Shown: positions 44,075-53,251, numbered from the stretch's first letter. The stretch is DNA of 53,622 bases from Spirochaetaceae bacterium (GCA_025358255.1 JANYKC010000073.1:1-53622), one strand, 5' to 3'. Program-made: numbers and translations. Notes: generated by a model from the letters alone, not told the origin.

Positions 44075-44106
44075 CCCTGGAGGCACGGATCCCCGTGCCC
44101 CCAGGG
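44075..44106 (+). promoter_or_regulatory. Intra-operon hairpin after the binding-protein gene
   Basis: A 14-base stem (44075-44088 with 44093-44106, one A-C mismatch, loop ATCC) without T run follows the stop by 21 bases. It probably stabilises the binding-protein mRNA or reduces read-through to the permeases. Confidence 0.55.
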
Positions 44107-44140
44107 TCGATCCCCAATAGCTTTTTGGTCGGAGTGGGAC

Positions 44141-45109
44141 GTGGGAAGATATATCGCCAAAAGGCTCCTGTCGCTGGTACCCGTCCTCTTCGGGGTTTCC
44201 ATCATCGTTTTCTTCCTCGTCCGCCTGATACCGGGATCGGCGCTCCAGATGTACATGGGCACCCAGGTGGAGGCCACGCCCCAGCAGATGGAGGAGCTCA
44301 AGCGCATCTTCGGCGAGGACAGGCCCGTGACCGTCCTCTTCGTCGAGTGGCTCGGACGCATCCTCCAGGGCGACTTCGGCTATTCCCTGCGGACCGGCAG
44401 GGCCGTCCTTCCTGACATCCTTTCCCGCCTCCCCTTGAGCCTCGAGCTGACCCTTTTCGCCCTCTTCCTCGCCCTCCTCATCGGCATCCCCCAGGGCATC
44501 GCCTCCTCGCTCAAGAAGAACCCCGTGAGCGACGTGATCAACCGGATAGTGGGACTCCTGGGCCTCTCCCTGCCGCAGTTCTGGCTCGCCTCCCTCATGG
44601 TGCTGGCCTTCTCGGGCACCCGCGGCTGGATACCCATGGGCAACTACATCAAGTTCGCCGCCAACCCGCTGCGCAACCTCCAGATGCTCTTCCTCCCGGC
44701 CCTGGCCATCGGCATCGGGCTCGCGGCCGTCATCATGCGCTACACCCGGAACAGCATGCTCGAAGTGCTCCAGATGGACTACATACGCACCGCCAAGGCC
44801 AAGGGACTCAAGAAGCGCGTCGTGATCCTCAGGCACGCCCTCAAGAACGCCATCCTCCCCGTCATCACCGTGGCGGGCTTCAATACCGGCTACCTCCTCG
44901 GAGGCGCCATCGTGATCGAGGAGGTCTTCGCGCTTCCCGGGATGGGACGCCTGGCCCTCTACGCGATCTACCAGCGCGACTATCCGGTCATCCAGGCCAT
45001 CGTCCTCGTGATCGCGACCCTCTTCGTCCTCGTCAACCTCGTCACCGACCTCATCTACGCCCTTGTCGATCCGCGCATCCGCCTGGACGAGGGAAAGAAG
45101 CAATCATGA
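44141..45109 (+). CDS. oppB: Oligopeptide ABC transporter permease (DppB/OppB type)
   Basis: The 322-residue protein starts at GTG 44141 (GGAG upstream), MGRYIAKRLLSLVPVLFGVS, with six membrane segments and the EAA-like loop RTAKAKGLKKRVVILRHALKNA (about 210-232). It overlaps oppC by 4 bases (ATGA). Confidence 0.9.
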   Translation: MGRYIAKRLLSLVPVLFGVSIIVFFLVRLIPGSALQMYMGTQVEATPQQMEELKRIFGEDRPVTVLFVEWLGRILQGDFGYSLRTGRAVLPDILSRLPLSLELTLFALFLALLIGIPQGIASSLKKNPVSDVINRIVGLLGLSLPQFWLASLMVLAFSGTRGWIPMGNYIKFAANPLRNLQMLFLPALAIGIGLAAVIMRYTRNSMLEVLQMDYIRTAKAKGLKKRVVILRHALKNAILPVITVAGFNTGYLLGGAIVIEEVFALPGMGRLALYAIYQRDYPVIQAIVLVIATLFVLVNLVTDLIYALVDPRIRLDEGKKQS

Positions 45110-45942
45110 GCAAGAGCCGCCTCGCGAAGAACAGCATCGCCATGACCGGCGTCGTCATCGTGGCCCTGTACCTCCTGTCGATCGCCGTCTCGTTCTTCTG
45201 GTTGCCCTTCGATCCCGTGGCCATGGACGTGGAGCACCTCCTCGAGGCGCCTTCCCTCGCCACGGGGCACCTGTTCGGCACCGACGAGTTCGGCCGCGAC
45301 ATCCTGGCCAGGATCATGAAGGGCTCCACGATCTCCCTCGTGATCAGCCTCTGCGCCACGGCCCTGGGCTCGGTGGTCGGCGTCCTCATGGGCATCTGGG
45401 CCGGTTACCTCGGCGGCAGGTGGGACCACTGGATCATGCGCGTGGCCGACGTCCTCTTCTCCTTCCCTTCCCTCCTCCTGGCCATCTTCGTCATGGCCAT
45501 CCTCGGGGAGAAGACCTTCAATGTGGTCTTCGCCATCGGCATCGTCTACATCCCCCAGTTCGCGCGCATCAGCCGCGGGGCGATCCTCACTATCAAGTCC
45601 AGCGAGTTCGTGAGGGCGGCGCGGTCCAACGGGGCGGGCTCGAGCTTCATCCTCTTCCGCCACCTCCTCCCCAACATCCTCGTGCCCCTCATCGTCCAGG
45701 TCTCGCTGTCGCTCTCCGTCGCCATCCTCCTCGAGTCCTCGCTGTCCTTCCTGGGCCTCGGGGTCCAGCCGCCCGCGCCATCCTGGGGCAACATGCTCTC
45801 CGGCGCGCGCAAGGTGATGGTCCTGGCCCCCTGGACGGCCATCTACCCGGGCCTCGCGATCTCCTTCCTCGTCCTCGGCTTCAACCTCCTCGGAGACGGT
45901 CTCCGCGACATTCTCGATCCGCGCCTGCGGAACGTGCGATAG
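45106..45942 (+). CDS. oppC: Oligopeptide ABC transporter permease (DppC/OppC type)
   Basis: The 278-residue permease has GTDEFGRDILARIMKGS after the first membrane segment and the cytoplasmic loop FVRAARSNGAGSSFILFRHLLPN (about 165-188), hallmarks of DppC/OppC. It forms the channel with the upstream permease. Confidence 0.9.
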   Translation: MSKSRLAKNSIAMTGVVIVALYLLSIAVSFFWLPFDPVAMDVEHLLEAPSLATGHLFGTDEFGRDILARIMKGSTISLVISLCATALGSVVGVLMGIWAGYLGGRWDHWIMRVADVLFSFPSLLLAIFVMAILGEKTFNVVFAIGIVYIPQFARISRGAILTIKSSEFVRAARSNGAGSSFILFRHLLPNILVPLIVQVSLSLSVAILLESSLSFLGLGVQPPAPSWGNMLSGARKVMVLAPWTAIYPGLAISFLVLGFNLLGDGLRDILDPRLRNVR

Positions 45943-45952
45943 GGTGGCAGGA

Positions 45953-46972
45953 ATGAGCGCAGAAAGCATACTTCGGGTCGAGGGGCTGCGGACCGAGTTC
46001 CACACCGAGTCCGGCCTCGTGAAGGCGGTCAACGACATCTCCTTCGAGCTCGCCCGCGGCGAGACCCTCGGCCTCGTGGGCGAGTCGGGCTGCGGCAAGT
46101 CGGTGACCAACCTCTCCATCCTCCGCCTGGTGCAGAGCCCTCCCGGGAAGATCGCCGGAGGAAAGGTCCTCTTCGAGGCGCTTGACGGAAGCCGCCGGGA
46201 CCTCCTTGCCGTGAGCGAGGAGGAAGTGCGGGTCCTCCGGGGCAAGAACATCTCCATGATCTTCCAGGATCCCCTCACCTCGCTCAATCCCGTGCTCCGC
46301 GTCGGGGTCCAGATCGCGGAGGCGATCCAGCTCCACCATGGCCTCAGGAAGCGGGAGGCCAGGGCGAAGTCCATCGAGATGATGCGCCTCATCGGCATGC
46401 CCGACCCCGAGCGCCGCGTCGACGACTATCCCCACCAGTTCTCCGGCGGCATGCGGCAGCGGGTGATGATAGCCATGGCCCTCTCCTGCAAGCCCGACAT
46501 CCTCATCGCGGACGAGCCCACCACGGCGCTTGACGTCACCATACAGGCCCAGATCCTCGACCTCATCAAGAGCCTCTCGGCCAGGGACGCGACAGCCGTC
46601 ATCATGATCACCCATGACCTGGGCGTGGTGGCCGGCATGTGCGACTCCATCTGCGTCATGTACGCCGGCCGAATCGTCGAGAAGGCCACGGTGGACGACC
46701 TTTTCCACGACCCCCTCCACCCCTACACCAAGGGCCTCCTGGCCTCCATCCCCCGGGTCGACGCCGCGGCGTCCGCCGAGGGAAGCCAGAGGCTGTACTC
46801 GATCCCCGGCGCGCCGCCGAGCCTCGTGGGCATGAGCGACTGCTGTCCCTTCCATCCCCGCTGCGAGAGCGCGATGGGCATCTGCCGCTCCAGGCTCCCG
46901 CCGGAGACGGTCCATGCCGGCAAGGGCCCCCGCTCGGTCAGCTGCTGGCTCCACGCCAAGGAAGGTCGATGA
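45953..46972 (+). CDS. oppD: Oligopeptide ABC transporter ATPase (DppD/OppD type)
   Basis: The 339-residue ATPase has Walker A GESGCGKSV, signature FSGGMRQRVMIAMAL, Walker B ILIADEPTTALD and a C-terminal Cys-rich cluster region (CCPFHPRCESAMGIC) typical of Opp/Dpp ATPases. ATG 45953 is chosen; a GTG three codons earlier is possible. It overlaps oppF. Confidence 0.9.
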   Translation: MSAESILRVEGLRTEFHTESGLVKAVNDISFELARGETLGLVGESGCGKSVTNLSILRLVQSPPGKIAGGKVLFEALDGSRRDLLAVSEEEVRVLRGKNISMIFQDPLTSLNPVLRVGVQIAEAIQLHHGLRKREARAKSIEMMRLIGMPDPERRVDDYPHQFSGGMRQRVMIAMALSCKPDILIADEPTTALDVTIQAQILDLIKSLSARDATAVIMITHDLGVVAGMCDSICVMYAGRIVEKATVDDLFHDPLHPYTKGLLASIPRVDAAASAEGSQRLYSIPGAPPSLVGMSDCCPFHPRCESAMGICRSRLPPETVHAGKGPRSVSCWLHAKEGR

Positions 46973-47976
46973 TGCCCGACACCGGTTTCCTCCTGGACGT
47001 GCGCGGGCTCAAGGTGCACTTCCCCATCGAGAAAGGCATAGTTGTCAAGAGGACGGTCGGGCATGTGCGCGCCGTGGACGGCGTCGATTTCCACATCGCC
47101 CGGGGCGAGGCGCTCGGCCTCGTGGGTGAGTCGGGTTGCGGCAAGTCGACCACTGCGATGGCGGTGGCGAGGCTCCAGTCCATCACGGCCGGCAAGGTGC
47201 TCTTCGAGGGGCGCGACCTGGCCGCGCTTGCCCCCCGCGAGCTTCGCGCCGCGCGCAAGGACTTCCAGGTCGTCTTCCAGGACCCCTATTCCTCCCTCGA
47301 CCCCCGGCAGAAGGCCGCGGACATCATCGCCGAGCCGCTTCGCATCTTCGCCAAGAGCGGGCTTCTAACGATGAGCGACACCGAAATCCGCGGCAAGGCA
47401 GCCTCCCTCATGGACCGCTGTGGCCTGGCCTCTTCCTTCGCCGGCCGCTATCCCCACGAGTTCTCCGGCGGACAGCGCCAGCGCATCGGCATAGCCAGGG
47501 CCCTCGCCCTGGGACCCAAGCTCGTGATCGCCGACGAGCCTGTCTCGGCCCTCGACGTGTCCATCCAGTCACAGATCCTCAACCTCCTCAAGGACCTGCA
47601 AAAGGACCTCGACCTCACCTTCCTCTTCATCGCCCATGACCTCGCCGTGATCGAGTACTTCTGCACGCGCATCGCCGTCATGTACCTGGGGCGCATCGTG
47701 GAGACCACGGACGCCGCCAGCCTGTATCGCAAACCCCTCCATCCCTACACGAAGGCCCTCCTCAGCGCCGTGCCCCTGCCCGATCCGGTCAAGGAGAGGG
47801 GAAGGCGGCGCATCATCCTCAAGGGCGATGTCCCCTCGCCGAGCGTGGTGCGGAAGGGCTGCCCCTTCCGCGAGCGCTGCTCCGAGGCCATGGAGCGTTG
47901 CGCGCTCGAGGCTCCTGCGCTCGCGGCCGTCGAGGCCGGCCATGAGGTCTCCTGCTTCCTCTACCAGGGCGCTTGA
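46969..47976 (+). CDS. oppF: Oligopeptide ABC transporter ATPase (DppF/OppF type)
   Basis: The 335-residue ATPase has Walker A GESGCGKST, FSGGQRQRIGIARAL and LVIADEPVSALD, and a Cys-rich end (GCPFRERCSEAMERC). It pairs with OppD to power import. Two in-frame ATGs overlap the oppD stop. Confidence 0.9.
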   Translation: MMPDTGFLLDVRGLKVHFPIEKGIVVKRTVGHVRAVDGVDFHIARGEALGLVGESGCGKSTTAMAVARLQSITAGKVLFEGRDLAALAPRELRAARKDFQVVFQDPYSSLDPRQKAADIIAEPLRIFAKSGLLTMSDTEIRGKAASLMDRCGLASSFAGRYPHEFSGGQRQRIGIARALALGPKLVIADEPVSALDVSIQSQILNLLKDLQKDLDLTFLFIAHDLAVIEYFCTRIAVMYLGRIVETTDAASLYRKPLHPYTKALLSAVPLPDPVKERGRRRIILKGDVPSPSVVRKGCPFRERCSEAMERCALEAPALAAVEAGHEVSCFLYQGA

Positions 47977-47993
47977 TCCAAGGGAAGGCATGG

Positions 47994-49052
47994 ATGGAAA
48001 TGCGGCTTTTCAGGCGTCGGCTCGCCTTGCGGAACACTTTCAGGATCGCCCATGGCAGCTACGCCTGGCGCGAGAGCGTATTCCTGTGGCTGAGGGAGGG
48101 CTCATCCGTCGCCATGGGTGAAGCGCCCGTGGTTCCCTACTACGGCCTTTCCGCCGACGAGATCGAGGCAGACTTGGCGCGGGGACTCACGGTGCGCGCG
48201 GTCCGGGAAGCCCTAGAAGCGCGGGGCTTTCCCTCAGGCGGATTCGCCCATCCCGTAAGCATGGCTGCCTTCCAGTCCGCGGTCCTTTCCCTGCGCGCCT
48301 GCATTGCCGGCTCAAGCCTCCACGACCTCCTTGGGATGCAGGCAGGCAGTGCCTGCGCCCCGACCTCCTTCACGGTCGCCTATGACGACGATCCGGAGGC
48401 CATGGTCCGCATCGCCGCAACCTGCGGCTTCCGGCGCCTCAAGGTGAAGGCCGGCATCGCGGGCGACCTGGAAAGGATCAGGCTCCTGCGGGAGCGCCTT
48501 CCGCAGGCCATCATCCGCGTGGACGCCAACCAGGGCTGGTCCATCGAGGAGGCTCCTGCGAGGATAGCGGCGCTCGAGGAACTTGGGGTCGAGCTCATCG
48601 AGGAGCCCATCGCGGGCAGCCCCGCCGAGTTCGAGAGGCTGGCCAAGGCCACCTCGGTCCCCATCCTCCTGGACGAGAGCGCGCGCGATGCCGGCCAGGT
48701 CAGGCTTTTTGCCCGCGAGGCGCCTTCCATAGCCGGCATCGTCGTGAAGACCGCCAAGAACGGCGGCCCCGGAGCCAGCCTCGAGCTGGCCCGCGCGGCC
48801 CTCGACTCGGGCATGCGGGTGATGGTCTCCTCGATGGTGGAGACAAGCCTCGGAGCATCCTCCGCCCTCGCCTTGGCCCCCTTGTGCGCCTGGTGCGACC
48901 TGGATGCGCCCCTCCTCCTTGCGGACGATCCTTTTGAGGGGCTGGAGTACCTGGACGAGGTTCCCTGCCTGGCCAAGGAAGGAGTGCAGCCGGGTTCCGC
49001 GCTCTCGGCCTATATCGATGGCCTGCCCTACCTTGGCGAAGGGAGCCTCTGA
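47994..49052 (+). CDS. L-Ala-D/L-Glu-type dipeptide epimerase (enolase superfamily)
   Basis: The 352-residue protein has the muconate-lactonising subgroup residues: KVK (about 149-151, catalytic Lys), metal ligands in DANQGW (about 176), IEEPI and DES (about 226), and VVKTAKNGG with the second Lys (about 251). These enzymes turn L-Ala-D-Glu from murein into L-Ala-L-Glu for ordinary peptidases. The ATG at 47994 has AGGGAAGG upstream. The context (anmK, opp) strongly supports the role; other dipeptide specificities exist in this subgroup. Confidence 0.82.
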   Translation: MEMRLFRRRLALRNTFRIAHGSYAWRESVFLWLREGSSVAMGEAPVVPYYGLSADEIEADLARGLTVRAVREALEARGFPSGGFAHPVSMAAFQSAVLSLRACIAGSSLHDLLGMQAGSACAPTSFTVAYDDDPEAMVRIAATCGFRRLKVKAGIAGDLERIRLLRERLPQAIIRVDANQGWSIEEAPARIAALEELGVELIEEPIAGSPAEFERLAKATSVPILLDESARDAGQVRLFAREAPSIAGIVVKTAKNGGPGASLELARAALDSGMRVMVSSMVETSLGASSALALAPLCAWCDLDAPLLLADDPFEGLEYLDEVPCLAKEGVQPGSALSAYIDGLPYLGEGSL

Positions 49053-49528
49053 TGGACACCCTCATCCGGCAGATGACGGCAGGGGACACCCTGGCCTGCG
49101 CCGCGATCGCCTGCGCCTCAAGCATCGGCGAGCGATACGGTTTCCAGCCCGAGGTCATGGCAGCCACCCTCCTGGCCGCCCTCGACTCAGGCGCCGAGCT
49201 TTTCGTGGCCGAGATCGGGAAGCGGGTGACAGGTTTCGCCTGGATCGATCCGAAGGGAGCCTTCTCCTCCGCTCCCTACCTCCGTCTCATCGCCGTGGAC
49301 GAATCCCTGCGCGGTGCCGGACTGGGTTCGATCCTCCTTGGGGAATTCGAGACACGGACGGCGGCGGTCGGGCGCGACTGGTGCCTTCTCGTCTCGGATT
49401 TCAACAAGCGCGCCCAAGCCTTCTACGAGCGGCATGGATACCGCAAGCGCGGAGAGCTCCCCGATTTCGCCAATCCTGGCATAACGGAAATCCTCATGGT
49501 CAAGAAGCGCATGGTGGCTACGGCGTGA
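49052..49528 (+). CDS. GNAT-family N-acetyltransferase
   Basis: The 158-residue protein has the acetyl-CoA loop LRGAGLGSILLGEFE (about 89-103) and the C-terminal NKRAQAFYERHGY. It overlaps the epimerase stop (TGATG) and the next gene (GTGA). Substrate unknown; an amino sugar or a peptide N-terminus from murein is suggested by the setting only. Confidence 0.85.
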   Translation: MDTLIRQMTAGDTLACAAIACASSIGERYGFQPEVMAATLLAALDSGAELFVAEIGKRVTGFAWIDPKGAFSSAPYLRLIAVDESLRGAGLGSILLGEFETRTAAVGRDWCLLVSDFNKRAQAFYERHGYRKRGELPDFANPGITEILMVKKRMVATA

Positions 49529-50610
49529 ATCCACGGGCCGTCTTCGGGGACCTGGCGCGGCGGGGGATGGACGAATGTCTCTTTCGCGGTCTTGTCCTCC
49601 GCGTGGAGCGCGGCGGCGAAATCCTTCACGAGGAAGCCTGGGGCCAGGCCCTCTGTTCCGGCGCCGACTCGCTTCCCATGGAGACCTCCACCATCTTCGA
49701 CCTGGCCTCCGTCTCCAAGCTCTTCACCATGACGGCTGTCCTCAGGCTCGCAAGCCGGGGGAAGCTCGCCTTGGCGGACAAGGTCTCCGACCTCCTTCCC
49801 GGCGGGGATGCCCTTGCCTTGCGGCGCATTTCCGCCATCCTGGGAAGCAGGGACCTCGCCTCGCTCCTGACGCACTCCTCGGGCATCCATTACTGGCACC
49901 CGTTCTACACGCGCATGGGCGAAAGCTTCGAGACGATCCTGGCCGACGTCCTCGAGGAGCATCCACTGGACGACGGGGTCATCTATTCGGACCTAAACTT
50001 CATGGTGCTCGGGCGCATCGTGGAGGAGCTGACGGGCCTTCCCCTCGCGGCGGCAATGGGCGACCTGGTGCTTGGGCCGCTCGGACTGGTCCGAAGCTCC
50101 TACGCCCGTCCCCTTGGCCCGGCCGCCGCCGGGCAATTCGGCAACCGCATCGAGCGCGGCATGGTCGAGAAACTGGGCCTTTCCTTCCATCGCTGGCGGG
50201 ACGAGAGCCAGCCCATCAGGGATGAGGTCGATGATGGCAATTGTCATTATTATTTCGGCGGGGCGGCCGGCCATGCGGGCGTCTTCTCGGACGCGCGGGA
50301 CCTTTGCCGCGTTGGCAGGCTCTACCTGGACGGCGGAGGCCTGGACGGGAGGGCCCATCTTGCGCCCTTCCTTGCCCAGGAGGCGATGCGCGACCATGGC
50401 GGCCTGCGGGGGCTCGGCTTCCAGCTGGGCGAGAACTACCCTGGCGGGGGCTGCGGCCATACCGGCTTCACCGGAAGCTACCTCCATGTGAACCGCCCCG
50501 CCGGCCTTGTCATCGCCATCCTGGCGAACCGTCTCCACGTGGGCGAGCCGGGCGACCTCAACCCTTTCAGGCGAGAGCTTTCGGAGGCGGTCCTCTCGGC
50601 CTTCAGATAA
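49525..50610 (+). CDS. Serine hydrolase, beta-lactamase class C fold (AmiE-like candidate)
   Basis: The 361-residue protein starts at GTG 49525, which overlaps the GNAT stop. It has SVSK (about residue 62) with the nucleophile Ser and Lys, YSDLN (about 153) and HTG (about 311), the three class C/esterase motifs. There is no signal peptide, so it is cytoplasmic. Bacillus subtilis AmiE, a MurNAc-L-Ala amidase of murein recycling, has this fold, so cleavage of the peptide from MurNAc is plausible here. It might instead be an esterase or D-peptidase. Confidence 0.8.
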   Translation: MNPRAVFGDLARRGMDECLFRGLVLRVERGGEILHEEAWGQALCSGADSLPMETSTIFDLASVSKLFTMTAVLRLASRGKLALADKVSDLLPGGDALALRRISAILGSRDLASLLTHSSGIHYWHPFYTRMGESFETILADVLEEHPLDDGVIYSDLNFMVLGRIVEELTGLPLAAAMGDLVLGPLGLVRSSYARPLGPAAAGQFGNRIERGMVEKLGLSFHRWRDESQPIRDEVDDGNCHYYFGGAAGHAGVFSDARDLCRVGRLYLDGGGLDGRAHLAPFLAQEAMRDHGGLRGLGFQLGENYPGGGCGHTGFTGSYLHVNRPAGLVIAILANRLHVGEPGDLNPFRRELSEAVLSAFR

Positions 50611-52900
50611 AGACCAGTCCCGCTCCGCGCAGCTCCCCAAGGCGATCCACCGCCGGCCCCAAGGCGGCGGCGAGCGCATGCCTGTCCGCGCCTGCCGTGC
50701 CGGAAGCCAGGTCGATGGCGGACTTCAGGAGAGCCAGCATGGAAGCCTCACCCTCGATCGAAACGAGCTCTCCGCGGTAGGCCCAGCTGAGCCGGGGTTT
50801 TTTCGCCTCGAGGAGGAGGGGAAGGCCCGCCACCCAGTGCGCCTGCGAGAGGGAAGGGGGGAGCCCCGCATCGAGGGCGCCATCGAGGGCGGCCTCCGCC
50901 TTGGCGATGAGGCTTTCCATGAGGCCAGGATCGGCGCTTGCCGGCTTGAAGGCCTTCCTTCCTGCCTCGAACCAGGACTGGATCGGAGCATCGATTCCCT
51001 CTCCGCGCATCCAGGCTTCCAAGGCCGCGACCAGGGGTCCGTCGAAGACATCGTAGGAGGCCTCGCCCTCGAACCCGAGGTCATTCGAGGCGAATTTCCC
51101 TCCGCGGTCCTTGGGCACGAGGAGGGGCATGCGGCCCTCGCGGTGGTGGGCCATCATCCGGGACGCACGCGTGAGGACAAAGCGGTGCCAGAACGCGGAA
51201 TCGACGAGTCCCGTCTCGAAGAGCTGGCGCGTGACTTCCGCCGATTCGACGATGTCGGCCCCATCCTGCCCGGGGAAGCCGTAGATGAGATAGGCATGGA
51301 CAAGGAGCCCCGCCCGGCGCATGCCCACGAGGGTCTTCACGAGGGCTGCGAGGTCGAAGCCCTTGTTGGTCATCTCGAGGCCGCGTTCGGTGGCTATCTC
51401 GATGCCGCCGGAGACGGCCACGAGGCCGGAGGCGGCGAGGTACTCGCAGCGGTCGGCGGTCCACGAGGCGTCGAAACGGACATTGCCCCAGAACGAGAAG
51501 GGCCTTTCCCCGCGCGTCATGCGCGCCCGGTTTGCCTTGGCGAAGGACAGGAGGCCTGGCATGGGCAGGGCTTCGTCCACGAAATGGATCCCGTACAGGC
51601 CGTGGCGAGCCGAAGCCTGTACGGCGGCAACCATGAGGGCCTCGACGCCTGCGGGCACGAAATTGGCCACGTAGTCGAGCTCGGTGTCGCAGAAGGAGCA
51701 GCGATGCCAGTAACAGCCGTGGGCCAGGGAGAACTTGAGCCAAGGCGTGTCGGACCATAGGCGGTGCATGGGATTGCCAGAATCCACTGCCCGAAGGTAG
51801 CGCGTGAAATCGGCGCAGGAATAATCGGGGAAGGTCGTCTCGAGTGCCGCGCGTTCCAGCGTTTTCCAGACCGAGCTCCCATCGCCAAAGCCCTCTTTCA
51901 CCACCCGTCCGCCAACGCGGCGCATCGTTCGGTAAAGGCCTTCCTCCGCGGGCTGGGCCTGCCCGCCTGCGCCCTCGCGGGCGATGATGGAGGCAAGGCT
52001 CCCGAAGCCCGCGTCGAAGGAGAGGTAGTCGCACCAATCGAAGAGGCGTGGATCGGCCAAGGTCCTGAGTTCGGTGGAGACGTAGCCGCCTCCGAAGACA
52101 ATGACGGCCTTTTTGCCAAGCACTTCCCGCGCGGCCTGCGCGCAGGCGAGGGCACCGGCAAGGCATCCGGGGAAGGGAATCGTGATGAGGACGAGGGGGG
52201 GGGATGCGCCTTCGGCTCCAAGCTCCGCGCCGCCGCGCGCGTCCGAGCTTGCTTCCCCCGTCGCGCCGGCCATTTCCGCGGCACGGGCCGACCAGAAGCC
52301 GCGGAGCCAAGGCAGGTAGAAGGACTGGATGAACCATGCCCTCTCAAGGTTGGCCGTCACCTCCCCGAAATCGCCAAGGCTCGCCGCGATGCGCTCACCG
52401 TAGCGCACGGTCCCGAAATCCGGATCGAGGGCAAAGCGGATGAGGTCCGCCAGGTCCTCCAGGATGAGGGTAGCCAGGTTGCGCGCCTCCACGCTCCGTA
52501 TCCTTCCGCCAGCAGCCTCGACGAAGGCCCGGGCGCGCGCTCCTCGGGGAGACTCCGCGGCTGCGGCGAGGCGATGGGCGAAACCGGGATCCCCGCCACA
52601 CAGGAAGTCCACGAGGCCATCGATCCATTCAAGGTAGGAAGGCTTGTAGGAAAGATAGCGTGCGATCTCCCTGTCCGCTGCATCGCCCCCCTTCGACGCC
52701 TTTGGCCTCGGTCTCGATTCTATCCCGGCGAAAACCGTTTCGAGGCCTTTGCGGCTGAAGAGGGCGCGATAGAGCTCGATGGAATGGTCGAAGGAGGTCG
52801 CCGCGATGCCCTGCGCCTTGAGCCAGGACTCCAGATAATGGATGGCTGGATATGGCGCGTTGAGCTGGACAAAAGGCGGTTGGACGAGGAAGGCCTGCAT
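50603..52900 (-). CDS. B12-type radical SAM protein
   Basis: The 765-residue protein has an N-terminal Rossmann-like region (to about 350: VLITIPFPGCLAGALACAQ, VIVFGGGYVSTEL) and a radical SAM core with the cluster motif CYWHRCSFC (about 395-403) and a GGIEIATERG segment. The DxHxxG cobalamin loop is not evident, so true B12 binding is doubtful. A C-terminal extension (about 600-765) follows. Function unknown. It converges with the serine hydrolase gene, overlapping by 8 bases. No ribosome site is clear at the ATG. Confidence 0.8.
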   Translation of the reverse strand: MQAFLVQPPFVQLNAPYPAIHYLESWLKAQGIAATSFDHSIELYRALFSRKGLETVFAGIESRPRPKASKGGDAADREIARYLSYKPSYLEWIDGLVDFLCGGDPGFAHRLAAAAESPRGARARAFVEAAGGRIRSVEARNLATLILEDLADLIRFALDPDFGTVRYGERIAASLGDFGEVTANLERAWFIQSFYLPWLRGFWSARAAEMAGATGEASSDARGGAELGAEGASPPLVLITIPFPGCLAGALACAQAAREVLGKKAVIVFGGGYVSTELRTLADPRLFDWCDYLSFDAGFGSLASIIAREGAGGQAQPAEEGLYRTMRRVGGRVVKEGFGDGSSVWKTLERAALETTFPDYSCADFTRYLRAVDSGNPMHRLWSDTPWLKFSLAHGCYWHRCSFCDTELDYVANFVPAGVEALMVAAVQASARHGLYGIHFVDEALPMPGLLSFAKANRARMTRGERPFSFWGNVRFDASWTADRCEYLAASGLVAVSGGIEIATERGLEMTNKGFDLAALVKTLVGMRRAGLLVHAYLIYGFPGQDGADIVESAEVTRQLFETGLVDSAFWHRFVLTRASRMMAHHREGRMPLLVPKDRGGKFASNDLGFEGEASYDVFDGPLVAALEAWMRGEGIDAPIQSWFEAGRKAFKPASADPGLMESLIAKAEAALDGALDAGLPPSLSQAHWVAGLPLLLEAKKPRLSWAYRGELVSIEGEASMLALLKSAIDLASGTAGADRHALAAALGPAVDRLGELRGAGLVFI

Positions 52901-53222
52901 GGCAGGAGTATACCCGTCTCCGGGTGCGCGCCGCTATTCCAGAGCGAAGCCGTTCGGGATCTAAGCGAGGAAGGGCGGCAATGCTGGCCGGGATGGCGAT
53001 TTCTTTCAAATTCCGCCTCTCCCCCCAAGTCCTGTCGCTGCGATAGCCCGGGCGACAATGTCGGTCAGCGCCTGATGATCGCCCACTTTCTGGCACTTCA
53101 GTTGAAAAGGATCCCTTGGTATCGCCTTATTCGGGTCCACATGAAGCACGAAATGGGGGCTCGGAGGTCCGAACACGGCAATTGGTGGCCGCAGGTCACG
53201 GTCCCAGGCCGCAGCCGCCCCC
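52901..53222. other. Gene-free stretch before tRNA-Phe
   Basis: About 320 bases. It should hold the promoter of the radical SAM gene. I see no coding frame with a start signal and no clear structure until the tRNA promoter at 53223. Confidence 0.45.
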
Positions 53223-53251
53223 TTGACTCAAATTCGGCATTCAGCTATATA
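53223..53251 (+). promoter_or_regulatory. Promoter of tRNA-Phe
   Basis: TTGACT (53223-53228), 17 bases, TATATA (53246-53251), about 14 bases before the tRNA 5' end. Confidence 0.75.

Noticed and set aside
42524..45103. An 859-codon open frame on the minus strand
   Set aside because: It lies entirely opposite the binding-protein and permease genes and is rich in Gly/Asp/Glu/Val/His, the usual antisense mirror of GC-rich coding sequence. The plus strand encodes clear family members.
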